NCBI GenBank assembly: GCA_018260425.1 | Contig: JAGLBD010000023.1 | Location: 1 to 37,179, forward strand | Direction: 5' to 3' | DNA length: 37,179 nucleotides | DNA from: Pseudogulbenkiania sp. | GTDB taxonomy: Bacteria; Pseudomonadota; Gammaproteobacteria; Burkholderiales; Chromobacteriaceae | Shown here: piece by piece, positions 1 to 7,688 of the stretch | Position numbering within the stretch: position 1 is the stretch's first letter | Layout of the letters: every line of letters starts with the position of its first letter | Translations under genes and position numbers: made by a program | The notes under the pieces: generated by a model | The model's database searches: none | Seen by the model: the letters and a program-made list of their open reading frames with translations, nothing else | What the model was told of the DNA's origin: nothing

Positions 1-3
1 GCC

Positions 4-393
4 TTACTCCCCCTTGAACGTCATCGCCACAGAGTTGATGCAGTAGCGCTCCCCGGTGGGTTCGGGTCCGTCTGGGAATACGTGCCCCAGATGGGCGTCG
101 CAACGGGCGCAGCGCACTTCGGTGCGGAGCATGCCGTGCGACCGGTCTTCGATGCGCTTTATGCTGCCGGGCACGGCTTCTTCCCAGAAACTCGGCCAGC
201 CGCAACCGGCGTCGAATTTGGTCTCCGAGCCAAACAGCAGGGCATCGCAACACACGCAGTGGTAGCTGCCCTTGTCGTTGCGGTAGTAGAGCTCGCCGCT
301 GAACGGGCGTTCGGTGCCGGCTTCGCGGGTGACGCGGTAGGCTTCCGGCGAGAGGAGGTCACGCCATTCTTGGTCGGTTTTGTTGTCGCTCAT
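4..393 (-). CDS. msrB: Peptide-methionine (R)-S-oxide reductase MsrB
   Basis: This 129-residue protein is predicted to reduce methionine-R-sulfoxide in oxidised proteins, normally using thioredoxin. The family motifs are all visible: a structural zinc site made by C46/C49 and C95/C98, the GCGWPSF segment with the candidate resolving C64, and the catalytic cysteine C118 in RYCINS. The length is that of a stand-alone MsrB domain. The reading frame stays open upstream, but the ATG at 393 is preceded by GAGGAA and gives the usual MsrB N-terminus, so the longer start was rejected. It begins about 10 bp after the phosphatase gene and is probably the last gene of a dgt-phosphatase-msrB operon. There is no signal peptide, so it is cytoplasmic. 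Its last codons lie at the window edge, but the stop codon is present. Confidence 0.95.
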   Translation of the reverse strand: MSDNKTDQEWRDLLSPEAYRVTREAGTERPFSGELYYRNDKGSYHCVCCDALLFGSETKFDAGCGWPSFWEEAVPGSIKRIEDRSHGMLRTEVRCARCDAHLGHVFPDGPEPTGERYCINSVAMTFKGE

Positions 394-403
394 GGTGGGT
401 TCC

Positions 404-1048
404 TCACAGTTCGTCGAGACTGGCCGCCAGATGGGACTCGTCGCCCCATTTCTCCAGTGACCAGTTGCCTTGGGCGTAGTGTAGCCAGTTGAGCGCCGCA
501 TTGGGGATGGTAAAGTCGCGGCGGGTTTCCAGTGCCATGCCGGTGGCGTGGCGGTAGGCGATGTCGAGCACACCGCCATGGCAGACCACCAGTACGGTGT
601 GTCCGGGGTGGCGCGCCGCGCAGTCGTCCATGAACCGGGTAATCCGGGACTGGAAGGTCAGCAGGCTCTCACCGGTGGCCGGGGTGAAATCCGGTTCGCG
701 GCGGTGATAGCGGTCGAAGTCTTCCGGGTGGCGCTCGGCCGCCTCGTCATAGGTCAGCCCCTGAAACAGGCCGAAGTGGCGTTCGCGCAGCTCGGGCGTC
801 TCGTTCAGGGGCAGTGCCTGTTGTTCGGCAACCGGCAGGGCGGTGGTGCGGGCCCGATCAAGGTCGCTGCTGTAGATCGCATCGAAGCGGACGCCGCTCA
901 AGGCCAGCGCCGTGGCCAGTCGCTCGGCCTGTTCCCGGCCGGTCAGATTCAGCGGAATGTCGGTTTGCCCTTGCAGACGTCGCTCGGCATTCCAGGCGGT
1001 TTCGCCATGGCGCACCATGCAGACGCGGGTGAGGTGCCTGTCACTCAT
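404..1048 (-). CDS. Histidine phosphatase family protein (phosphoglycerate mutase-like)
   Basis: The 214-residue protein belongs to the histidine phosphatase superfamily. It has the N-terminal RHGE motif (R13-H14-G15-E16; H14 is the phospho-accepting residue), the LRERHFG segment near residue 88 that supplies the acid/base Glu, and the second catalytic His in VCHGG (H157). Such proteins include cofactor-dependent phosphoglycerate mutases and small-molecule phosphatases such as CobC and GpmB; the substrate cannot be told from sequence. The start codon overlaps the stop of dgt by one base (TAATG), which suggests translational coupling. A link with the dGTPase, for example handling phosphorylated nucleosides, is only an inference from position. 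Confidence 0.88.
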   Translation of the reverse strand: MSDRHLTRVCMVRHGETAWNAERRLQGQTDIPLNLTGREQAERLATALALSGVRFDAIYSSDLDRARTTALPVAEQQALPLNETPELRERHFGLFQGLTYDEAAERHPEDFDRYHRREPDFTPATGESLLTFQSRITRFMDDCAARHPGHTVLVVCHGGVLDIAYRHATGMALETRRDFTIPNAALNWLHYAQGNWSLEKWGDESHLAASLDEL

Positions 1049-2415
1049 TACAAAATCCCTACACCAGAAATTTCACGTGCCAGATTGGCCGCGGTGTTGT
1101 CGGTCATCGCGCCAACGAAGTCCAGTACCCGCATATAGGCAAGGTAGAGACTGCCGTCGGGCGTCATGCTGTGGTTCATCAAATCCAGTGCCAGATGCTG
1201 GCGATGGCTCAAGCCGTCGGCCCCGACGGTCTCCAGCGCATGCACGGCCGGTACCAGCGCATCGAGCAGGGTGGCCAGACACGGGTAGGCGGCCAGCTCG
1301 GTGACCAGTTTGGTACGGTGACGATACACCTTGTGGCTGGCTAGCGATTTGGCTTCGATCAACGCCTGCTGGATGGCTGGCTCGCACAGATTGATCAGGT
1401 CCTTGGCCGGGAATTGGCCGGCCAGCAACGAGTCGTGGTGCAACATGAACTTGTCGGCCACTTCGGTGACGCAACGCCCCACGGCAATGCCGCGCAGCAT
1501 GGCGCATTTCTGCTTGACGTCGTGAATGGCCCAGACCCGTTCATACTCGGCAAAACCGGCGAACAACGACTCGAATTCCCTGACATCGAGAATGCCGATC
1601 TCGACCGCGTCTTCCAGATCGAGAATGGCATAGCAGATATCGTCGGCCGCTTCCATCAGATAGGACAGCGGATGGCGCGACCACACCGTCTCACCCGTTT
1701 GGATCAGCCCCAGCTCGTCGGCCACGGCACGGAAGTAGGGGAGTTCGGCCTGATAAATATTGAACTTGTCTCGTTCGCGAGCCTGCGGGGTGTCGGCGGT
1801 CCACGGGTACTTGAGCAGGCAGCCCAGCGCGGCCGAGGTCAGCCGCATGCCGCCTTCGCGCACATACATCTCCAGCGTCGCCAGCATGCGCAGGCCGTGG
1901 GCATTGCCCTCGTAGGTCTCCACATCGCGCTGCTCGGCAGGCGACAGCGGGGCCAGCCAGTGACGGTTGCGCTCGGCGCGGAACCAGTCACGCAAGGCGT
2001 ATTCCCCGGTATGACCGAACGGCGGATTGCCGATGTCGTGCGACAGGCAGGCCACCTGAATTACCGCGCCGATATCGTGAACGGTGTAACCCGTCGGCAA
2101 CAGACCGGCGTGTTGCATCATGGTGCCGACCCGGTTGCCAAGACTGCGGCCGACACTGGCCACTTCCACGCTGTGGGTCAAACGATTATGGGTGTGATCG
2201 TTCTGGGCCAGCGGGTGCACCTGGGTCTTGCGGCCCAAACGGCGGAAAGCACTGGAAAACACTACACGGTCATGGTCGATATGGAAATCGGTCCGCAAGC
2301 CCGGCAGGCCCTCTTCGGTGGCCGGGGTGCGGGTGGCAACCACCTCGCCGTCACGTACCTTGAAACGTCGGGTCGAGAGCAGGCGCTCCCACTGCATGGA
2401 GGTCGTTGCGTTCAT
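1048..2415 (-). CDS. dgt: Deoxyguanosinetriphosphate triphosphohydrolase-like protein (dGTPase)
   Basis: This 455-residue HD-domain protein is expected to hydrolyse dGTP or other dNTPs to the deoxynucleoside and triphosphate, tuning dNTP pools. Visible motifs are FRRLGRKTQVHP near residues 57-68, TRLTHS-type metal-ligand segment with H81, and the HD pair H126-D127 in CLSHDIGNPPFGHTGE. The length fits the type-2 dGTPase-like group rather than the longer E. coli Dgt. An internal ATG (codon 7) is an alternative start. It is the first gene of a minus-strand operon and is divergent from the HTH regulator at 2469-2514; the intergenic gap of about 50-100 bp must hold both promoters. The true substrate preference is not predictable from the sequence. 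Confidence 0.9.
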   Translation of the reverse strand: MNATTSMQWERLLSTRRFKVRDGEVVATRTPATEEGLPGLRTDFHIDHDRVVFSSAFRRLGRKTQVHPLAQNDHTHNRLTHSVEVASVGRSLGNRVGTMMQHAGLLPTGYTVHDIGAVIQVACLSHDIGNPPFGHTGEYALRDWFRAERNRHWLAPLSPAEQRDVETYEGNAHGLRMLATLEMYVREGGMRLTSAALGCLLKYPWTADTPQARERDKFNIYQAELPYFRAVADELGLIQTGETVWSRHPLSYLMEAADDICYAILDLEDAVEIGILDVREFESLFAGFAEYERVWAIHDVKQKCAMLRGIAVGRCVTEVADKFMLHHDSLLAGQFPAKDLINLCEPAIQQALIEAKSLASHKVYRHRTKLVTELAAYPCLATLLDALVPAVHALETVGADGLSHRQHLALDLMNHSMTPDGSLYLAYMRVLDFVGAMTDNTAANLAREISGVGIL

Positions 2416-2468
2416 GAAGTCGGTCAGGACACTGGGAAAACTTCATCATAAGGCAAATCGGCGCTGAA

Positions 2469-3137
2469 ATGGGTATTATGGGAATGTCTCTCGTTTCGTT
2501 TGCTCATTCGCCTATGACCACTGCCGAACACCTGCTGTTCCTGCTCAAGACCCGTGGCCCGCAGTCTGCCCATGCCTTGGCAGCCGTGCTGGGCATGACC
2601 GCGGTCGGGGTGCGCAAGCAATTGCTGCTGTTGGCCGAGCGCGGTCTGGCCACTTCCACCGATGAGCAACGCGGCACCGGCCGGCCCACCCGGGTCTGGT
2701 CGCTAACCGCCGACGGACAGGGGCAGTTTCCCGACCGGCATGCCGACCTGGCCGTCGACCTGCTGCGCCAGTTACGTGCCGAGTTCGGCGCCGAGGGCGT
2801 GGCACGGCTGGTGGCAGCACGGGAGCGGCAAACCGAAGCGTCCGCACGCGCCGCCCTGCAGGATGTCGCCGATCCGGCCGGACGCATTGTCAGGCTCGCC
2901 GAATTGCGTCATGCCGAAGGCTATATGGCCGAAGTGAGTCGTGGCGACGATGGCGCCTGGCAACTGGTGGAACATCACTGTCCGGTTGCCGCGGCCGCAG
3001 GCGAATGCCGGGGGTTTTGTGATTCCGAACTGGCCTTGTTTCGCCGGGTGCTCGGCGCCGAACTGGCCGTCGAGCGAACCGAGCACTTGCTGGCGGGAGG
3101 GCGGTGCTGCAGTTACCGCATCGAGCTCAAGGCTTGA
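2469..3137 (+). CDS. ArsR/SufR-like HTH transcriptional regulator with C-terminal cysteine cluster
   Basis: The N-terminal part (from TAEHLLFLLKTRGPQSAHALA to GRPTRVWSLT) is a winged helix-turn-helix of the kind found in predicted ArsR-family regulators (COG2345) and in SufR. The C-terminal half carries HCPVAAAAGECRGFC followed about 35 residues later by GRCCSY, a cysteine set that in this family is thought to bind an Fe-S cluster or metal. The start is uncertain: the frame allows ATG at 2469, 2484 or 2514. The last gives MTTAEHLL, the usual family N-terminus, and would leave a TATTAT hexamer at about 2473 free to act as a -10 box. It overlaps the convergent dienelactone hydrolase gene by 11 bp. 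Its target genes are unknown; divergent dgt and its own promoter are the obvious candidates. Confidence 0.8.
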   Translation: MGIMGMSLVSFAHSPMTTAEHLLFLLKTRGPQSAHALAAVLGMTAVGVRKQLLLLAERGLATSTDEQRGTGRPTRVWSLTADGQGQFPDRHADLAVDLLRQLRAEFGAEGVARLVAARERQTEASARAALQDVADPAGRIVRLAELRHAEGYMAEVSRGDDGAWQLVEHHCPVAAAAGECRGFCDSELALFRRVLGAELAVERTEHLLAGGRCCSYRIELKA

Positions 3138-3975
3138 CACCGTTGGCGGCGAACCAGGCCAGCATGCGTGACCAGCCGTCGCGGGCTGTGTCGGCCAGAT
3201 AGCTTGGCCGGTAATCGGCATTGAAGGCGTGGCCGGCTTCCGGGTAGACCACGATCTGGCTGCGGCTGTGCGCCTTGGCCAGTGCCTGCTGCATCGGCTG
3301 TACCTGACTGTCGAGCGGAATCCCGCTGTCCTTGCCGCCATATAAACCCAGCACCGGTGTCGTCAGCGTCGCGGCGAGATCAAGTGCTTGGCGCGGTGTA
3401 ACCGGGTTGCGCGCACCGTCCAGCCGGCCATACCAGGCCACTCCGGCCTTGAGGCTGCTGCGTTGTGCGGCATACAACCAGACGATCCGGCCTCCCCAGC
3501 AAAAGCCGGTCATGCCCGCCCGGCTGTCGTCGCCGCCATGCGCCGCGCCCCAGGCCAGCGTGGCATCCAGATCCTCCAGCACTTGCGCGTCCGGTACCTT
3601 GCTGACAATGCTCGACATCAACACGGCGATATCGCTGACCTTGGCCGGATCGCCTTGCCGGAAATACAACTCCGGGGCAATGGCGAAGTAGCCTTGATGG
3701 GCCAGTCGCCGGCACAGATCCTGAATATGGGCATGCACGCCAAAGATTTCCTGCACCACCACGATGATGGGCAAGAGTCCGCTGTGGCCATCGGGACGCG
3801 CCAGATAGGCCGGTAGCGTGCCGTCCTTGCGGGGAATGCCGACCCGGTCTTCAATGAGACCCTTGGCGTCGGTCAAGATGGTATCGGCGGTGACCGGCTG
3901 TGTGGCGAGGGCAAAACTGCCGGCCAGTGCGCCAAGCGAGGCGCGGCGGCCGGGATCGGGGTTGGGGTGTGTCAT
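3127..3975 (-). CDS. Dienelactone hydrolase family protein, Tat signal
   Basis: The 282-residue alpha/beta hydrolase has the dienelactone hydrolase triad: the nucleophilic cysteine C159 in GFCWGG (GxCxGG), D216 in YGGKDSGIP and H249 in EAGHAFNAD, plus the conserved E76 in QEIFG. The N-terminus (GRRASLGALAGSFALATQPVTA) has a twin-arginine pair followed by a hydrophobic stretch, so export by the Tat system is likely. Family members open dienelactones or hydrolyse carboxyl esters; no chlorocatechol pathway genes are nearby, so a general esterase role is more likely. Its ATG overlaps the stop of the upstream small membrane protein (ATGA), and its 3' end overlaps the convergent regulator gene. Confidence 0.88.
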   Translation of the reverse strand: MTHPNPDPGRRASLGALAGSFALATQPVTADTILTDAKGLIEDRVGIPRKDGTLPAYLARPDGHSGLLPIIVVVQEIFGVHAHIQDLCRRLAHQGYFAIAPELYFRQGDPAKVSDIAVLMSSIVSKVPDAQVLEDLDATLAWGAAHGGDDSRAGMTGFCWGGRIVWLYAAQRSSLKAGVAWYGRLDGARNPVTPRQALDLAATLTTPVLGLYGGKDSGIPLDSQVQPMQQALAKAHSRSQIVVYPEAGHAFNADYRPSYLADTARDGWSRMLAWFAANGVKP

Positions 3976-4280
3976 GGGCGGCGGGGCGGGGTGTCGTTAA
4001 CGTCGAAGGGGTCGGTGCTTTCATCGCCGGCCTCGACCGGCAAGGCGCAGAAGCCATTCACCTCGCTGGAGGGCTTTTCCAGCAGCATGACGATGCCGGT
4101 ATTCAAGGCACCCAGTGCCCAGGTCACCAACATGAACAAGGTATAAGCGGCACGTTTGTCCTCGAACAGTTGCACGCCGTGCAGTTTGAGTTCAAACGGG
4201 TCGAAAACGGAAAAGAACGCTGTCGTGGCCAGACAGGCAATCATGAACGACGGCCACAGCAGCAGGATGGCTCTTTGCAT
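3972..4280 (-). CDS. Small inner-membrane protein, function unknown
   Basis: The 102-residue product begins MQRAILLLWPSFMIACLATTAFFSV and has two hydrophobic segments, roughly residues 4-25 and 50-70, followed by a hydrophilic tail that ends in PPRRP. The start at 4280 was chosen because GGGGAAACACC precedes it; an upstream in-frame ATG gives a poor, non-hydrophobic extension. It overlaps the dienelactone hydrolase gene by 4 bp (ATGA), so the two are probably translated together. I do not recognise a family. Proteins of this size and topology are common as unannotated inner-membrane proteins, and nothing in the residues suggests catalysis. Confidence 0.72.
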   Translation of the reverse strand: MQRAILLLWPSFMIACLATTAFFSVFDPFELKLHGVQLFEDKRAAYTLFMLVTWALGALNTGIVMLLEKPSSEVNGFCALPVEAGDESTDPFDVNDTPPRRP

Positions 4281-4358
4281 GGTGTTTCCCCGAAAGTCGC
4301 ATGACTTGAGAATAGCCAAGCCGTCGGCAAAAAGCAAAACCCGCATGTCATTGCCTGA

Positions 4359-4880
4359 TCAGTCGAACAGGGTGCGCGCTCCCTCGAAACGGGCCGCGAA
4401 ATAGCTGTTGTCCAGCCGGTCGACGCGAATGCTGCTATTGGTGCGCGGCGCATGGACGAACTTGCCGTCCCCGATATAAATGCCCATATGGGAGAACGAG
4501 CGTCCCAGCGTATTGAAAAACACCAGATCGCCGACCTGCATGCCCGAGGTGGACACCGGGCGTGCCAGCGTGGCGATCTGGGCGGCATTGTGCGGCAGGC
4601 TGATGCCGACCGCGTTGCGGTAGATGTAGCTGACCATGCCGCTGCAGTCGAGACCGGCTTCCGGGTTGTTGCCGCCGAAGCGGTAATTGAGATCCAGCAT
4701 CCCCAGCGTATACATGAGGATTTCGCGACCGGCGCCATCCGCCTTGATGCCCGACAAGGCAATCGTGCGGTCAGGCCGCACGGCAGCGCTCTTGCGCGGT
4801 GGCGGGCTCGAGCAGGCGGCCAGCAACAGGATGAGGCTGCACAGGGCAGCATGACGCAAAGTCGCGATGCGCATGATCAT
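4359..4880 (-). CDS. NlpC/P60 family lipoprotein (peptidoglycan endopeptidase)
   Basis: This 173-residue protein starts with a lipoprotein signal whose lipobox LLLAAC places the lipidated cysteine at C23. The NlpC/P60 domain follows with the expected catalytic residues: C79 in LDCSGMVSYIY, H131 in FSHMGIYIGDGK and H143 in FVHAP. It probably cleaves peptide cross-links or stem peptides of peptidoglycan from the periplasmic face of a membrane. The ATG at 4880 overlaps the uup stop (ATGA); a second ATG at 4874 is almost equally good. The gene is downstream of uup and about 80 bp upstream of the small membrane protein gene. Functional relatives include Spr/MepS-type hydrolases, but this protein is short and has no other domain. 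Confidence 0.9.
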   Translation of the reverse strand: MIMRIATLRHAALCSLILLLAACSSPPPRKSAAVRPDRTIALSGIKADGAGREILMYTLGMLDLNYRFGGNNPEAGLDCSGMVSYIYRNAVGISLPHNAAQIATLARPVSTSGMQVGDLVFFNTLGRSFSHMGIYIGDGKFVHAPRTNSSIRVDRLDNSYFAARFEGARTLFD

Positions 4881-6790
4881 TTTTCCCGTGATTCGAGGTC
4901 TTCCCAACGCGCCAGCTTGTCCAGCAATTCGAGTTCGATGGCGTCGATGCGGTCTTGCCAGCCACGTGCCTCCAGCGGGGCGTCGCGGAAGCAGGTCGGG
5001 TCCAGCAGCTTTTCGGTGAGCATGGCCTGCTCGGCTTCCAGCGCCGCAATGGTGTCGGGCAGGGCGGCCAGTTCCCGCGTTTCATTATATGACAACTTGT
5101 TGCGTGAAGAGCGCGGCTTGTCCTGACGGGCCTTGGCCGGTTCGCCGGCGCTCGGGCGGGGCGCTTCTTTGGGGGCCATGGCCGCCATGCGTTGCTTGGC
5201 ATCGAGCCAGTCCTGATAGCTGCCCGGCGACTCTTCCAGCCGGCCGTCGCCTTCGAAGGCGATGACCTGGGTCACCACATTGTCGAGGAAGGCCCGGTCG
5301 TGGCTGACGAGGAATACCGTGCCGCTGTAGCCGGTCACCAGTTCTTCCAGCAATTCCAGCGTATCGATATCCAGGTCGTTGGTCGGCTCGTCCAGCACCA
5401 GCACATTGGCCGGGCGGGTGAACAGTCGCGCCAGCAACAAGCGGTTGCGTTCGCCGCCGGACAGTGAGCGGACCGGGCTGCGGGCTCGTTCCGGCGAGAA
5501 CAGGAAGTCCTCCAGATAGCTCATCACATGTTTGCGCGTGCCGCCGATGTCGAGGAATTCGTTGCCCTGGCTGATGATGTCGGCCACCGAGGCGTTTTCA
5601 TCGAGCTGTTCGCGGAACTGGTCGAAGTAGGCAATCTGCAGATTGGAGCCTTGCTTGAGGCTGCCGCTGTCCGGCGCGAGTTCGCCGAGAATCAGTTTCA
5701 GCAAGGTGGTCTTGCCGGCACCGTTGGGGCCGACGAGACCGATCTTGTCACCACGCAGGATGCGGCTGGTGAAGTCGCGGATAATCACCTTGTCGCCGAA
5801 GGCTTTGCTGACATGTTCCAGTTCGGCCACCAGCTTGCCGGAGCGTTCGCCGGCACTGAGCTGGAAGTTGATCTGGCCGACCCGCTCACGACGGGAGGCC
5901 CGTTCGCGGCGTAGCGCTTCGAGGCGGCGCACCCGTCCCATATTGCGGGTGCGGCGGGCTTCCACACCACGGCGGATCCACACTTCTTCCTGGGCATGAA
6001 ACTTGTCGAAAATGCGGTTTTGTTCTTCTTCGACCGCCAGCTCTTCCGCCTTGCGTTCCTGATAGGCGGTGAACGAACCGGGGTAGCTGCGCAGGATGCC
6101 GCGATCCAGTTCGATGATGCGGGTGGCCACGCTGTCCAGAAAGCGCCGGTCGTGGGTAATCAATAGCACGCTGCCGGCGTAGTTCTTCAGCAGGCTTTCC
6201 AGCCAGACGATGGCCGAGATGTCCAGATGGTTGGTCGGTTCGTCCAGCAATAGCACGTCGGGCTTGGCCGCCAGCGCACGGGCCAGCGCAACACGTTTTT
6301 TCCAGCCACCGGACAGGTCGGAGATCAGACTGTCGGGCGGCAGGTCAAGATGGCTCAGTGTGGAGGCGATCAGGTTGTCGAACTGCCAGCCGTCGCGGGC
6401 CTCCAGTTCGTGCTGGATCGGCGCGAGTTCGGCCAGCAGCGCTTCATGGTCGGCGCTGTCATCCTGCAGGCGGCGGGTCAGGCTGTGGTAGCGGGTCAGC
6501 AACAGCTTCAGCTCGCCCAGCCCTTCGGCCACCGCTTCGAATACGGTGTGGCCGGGATCGAATTCCGGCTCCTGGGGGACGTAGGCGATCCGCACATCGC
6601 CCTTGATATTGATCCGGCCGTCATCGAGCGCCACGGTGCCGGCAATGGCCTTGAGCAGGGACGATTTGCCTGCGCCATTGCGGCCGATCAGGCCAACGGT
6701 TTCACCGGGCTCCAGAGAAAAATCCACCTGATCCAGAAGAGCGTGGTGACCAAAGGCCAGTGCGGCCTGTTCGACGGTAATGAGTGCCAT
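4877..6790 (-). CDS. uup: ABC-F ATP-binding protein Uup
   Basis: The 637-residue protein has two ATP-binding cassettes and no membrane segment, as in ABC-F proteins. The first Walker A is GRNGAGKS at residues 36-43, with signature LSGGWKKR and Walker B LLLDEPTNHLD. The second cassette has GPNGAGKT near residue 355, LSGGERNR and VLVLDEPTNDLDIDT. The final 90 residues are charged and contain the helical, probably coiled-coil tail typical of Uup, which in E. coli binds branched DNA and affects precise excision of transposons; ribosome-related roles are also proposed. The length is close to E. coli Uup (about 635). It leads a minus-strand gene run, with the gap to the divergent gene at 6919 holding both promoters. 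Confidence 0.93.
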   Translation of the reverse strand: MALITVEQAALAFGHHALLDQVDFSLEPGETVGLIGRNGAGKSSLLKAIAGTVALDDGRINIKGDVRIAYVPQEPEFDPGHTVFEAVAEGLGELKLLLTRYHSLTRRLQDDSADHEALLAELAPIQHELEARDGWQFDNLIASTLSHLDLPPDSLISDLSGGWKKRVALARALAAKPDVLLLDEPTNHLDISAIVWLESLLKNYAGSVLLITHDRRFLDSVATRIIELDRGILRSYPGSFTAYQERKAEELAVEEEQNRIFDKFHAQEEVWIRRGVEARRTRNMGRVRRLEALRRERASRRERVGQINFQLSAGERSGKLVAELEHVSKAFGDKVIIRDFTSRILRGDKIGLVGPNGAGKTTLLKLILGELAPDSGSLKQGSNLQIAYFDQFREQLDENASVADIISQGNEFLDIGGTRKHVMSYLEDFLFSPERARSPVRSLSGGERNRLLLARLFTRPANVLVLDEPTNDLDIDTLELLEELVTGYSGTVFLVSHDRAFLDNVVTQVIAFEGDGRLEESPGSYQDWLDAKQRMAAMAPKEAPRPSAGEPAKARQDKPRSSRNKLSYNETRELAALPDTIAALEAEQAMLTEKLLDPTCFRDAPLEARGWQDRIDAIELELLDKLARWEDLESREK

Positions 6791-6879
6791 GGAATGAAAA
6801 ACTGTCTATCAGTGTGAGACGACGGAACCGGATTGTAGCACGAGGCGGCGGTTTGCCCTTCGCGGCCGAGCGGGGTAGC

Positions 6880-6888
6880 TGGTACAAT
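6880..6888 (+). promoter_or_regulatory. Extended -10 promoter element
   Basis: TGG followed by TACAAT forms an extended -10 element about 30 bp before the start at 6919. No good -35 hexamer lies at the usual distance, which is acceptable for an extended -10 promoter. It probably drives the small acidic protein gene and possibly the whole folC-purF series. Confidence 0.5.
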
Positions 6889-6918
6889 GCGCGGCTAAAT
6901 CTCTTGGAAGGATATGCC

Positions 6919-7272
6919 ATGTACTTTGTCGATCGATCTGTGGCGGTCATCAAACCCCGTGCCCCGTTTCTGGAATGGCTCAACGCGGTTCCCGACAACG
7001 ATATGGATCTGACTCTGGACAGTCTGCGCAGCGATTGCACCGTGATTCTCATGCCGGAATTCACCGACCCGGAAGAAGGCGTGGGCTATATCGACGAGAT
7101 TTACGAACAACTGTTCCGCATGGAGCTGGCCAGCTGGTACGAAGACGAGGCCCTGTGGCCGACCGACCGTTCGCTCAAGGCGTTCTGGGAATGGTTCGAC
7201 GTGGAAATCCACTCGACACTGATCGATAGTGTCGAGGGTGATCTACGCAACTACCCTGCCGGAGAAGTCTGA
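6919..7272 (+). CDS. Conserved small acidic protein, function unknown
   Basis: The 117-residue protein begins MYFVDRSVAVIKPRAPFLEWL. It is acidic and rich in Trp, Glu and Asp, with no signal peptide or membrane segment, so it should be soluble and cytoplasmic. The ATG at 6919 has a strong GGAAGG ribosome binding site 8 bp upstream; the frame extends further upstream only into the promoter region. I do not recognise a named family, though the IKP..PFLEWLN opening looks like a short conserved protein of betaproteobacteria. It is followed almost immediately by the YgfX-like gene, so an operon with folC is likely. Confidence 0.8.
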   Translation: MYFVDRSVAVIKPRAPFLEWLNAVPDNDMDLTLDSLRSDCTVILMPEFTDPEEGVGYIDEIYEQLFRMELASWYEDEALWPTDRSLKAFWEWFDVEIHSTLIDSVEGDLRNYPAGEV

Positions 7273-7685
7273 CAAACAACCGCGAGCCCGGCTTCATCCT
7301 GCCGCTGGAGCCTTCGCGTGGCTTGCGCCGGCTGGTGTATCTGGCCGCCGCGTGTGCGGCGCTGGTGTTGCCGGCCGGCCCGGCGTGGTTGCTGGTGCCT
7401 GTCGCTGCATGGCTGGCGCTGAATGCCGATCGGCGTGGCGTCTACTCCCGGCGTCCGGACCGCATCATCGTGCGACGCGGCGCCTTGCTGCTGGGCTATG
7501 GCCCCTTCGAGGTGCCGGGCGAGCTGGAGGGCAGTTCGGTGGTCTGGTCGTTTCTCTGTGTCCCGGCGATTCGCATCGAAGACCGGGTGGTGCGGTTTGC
7601 CATCTGGCCGGACTCGGGGGATGCCGACTTGCGTCGTCGCTTCCGGGTCTATGTGAATTGGTACCCCGATAGTCGTAAAGAGTGA
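7269..7685 (+). CDS. YgfX-like small membrane protein, start codon unclear
   Basis: The frame encodes a short protein of the layout seen in the YgfX (CptA) family: an N-terminal segment ILPLEPSRGLRRL, two adjacent hydrophobic stretches (LVYLAAACAALVLPAG and AWLLVPVAAWLAL), then a basic and aromatic cytoplasmic part ending in RRFRVYVNWYPDSRKE. No ATG or GTG exists in frame upstream. TTG at 7323 would remove the conserved N-terminal motif, whereas CTG at 7269, preceded by GGAGAAGT and overlapping the previous stop, would keep it; I list the longer form. In enterobacteria YgfX is the partner of SdhE, but no sdhE is seen here. It ends 3 bp before folC, so it is probably co-translated with it. Confidence 0.65.
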   Translation: MTNNREPGFILPLEPSRGLRRLVYLAAACAALVLPAGPAWLLVPVAAWLALNADRRGVYSRRPDRIIVRRGALLLGYGPFEVPGELEGSSVVWSFLCVPAIRIEDRVVRFAIWPDSGDADLRRRFRVYVNWYPDSRKE

Positions 7686-7688
7686 AAA

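Noticed and set aside
1414-2451. A 345-codon plus-strand frame opposite dgt
   Set aside because: dgt has the HD motif on the other strand; this frame has no recognisable domain and the composition of an antisense shadow.
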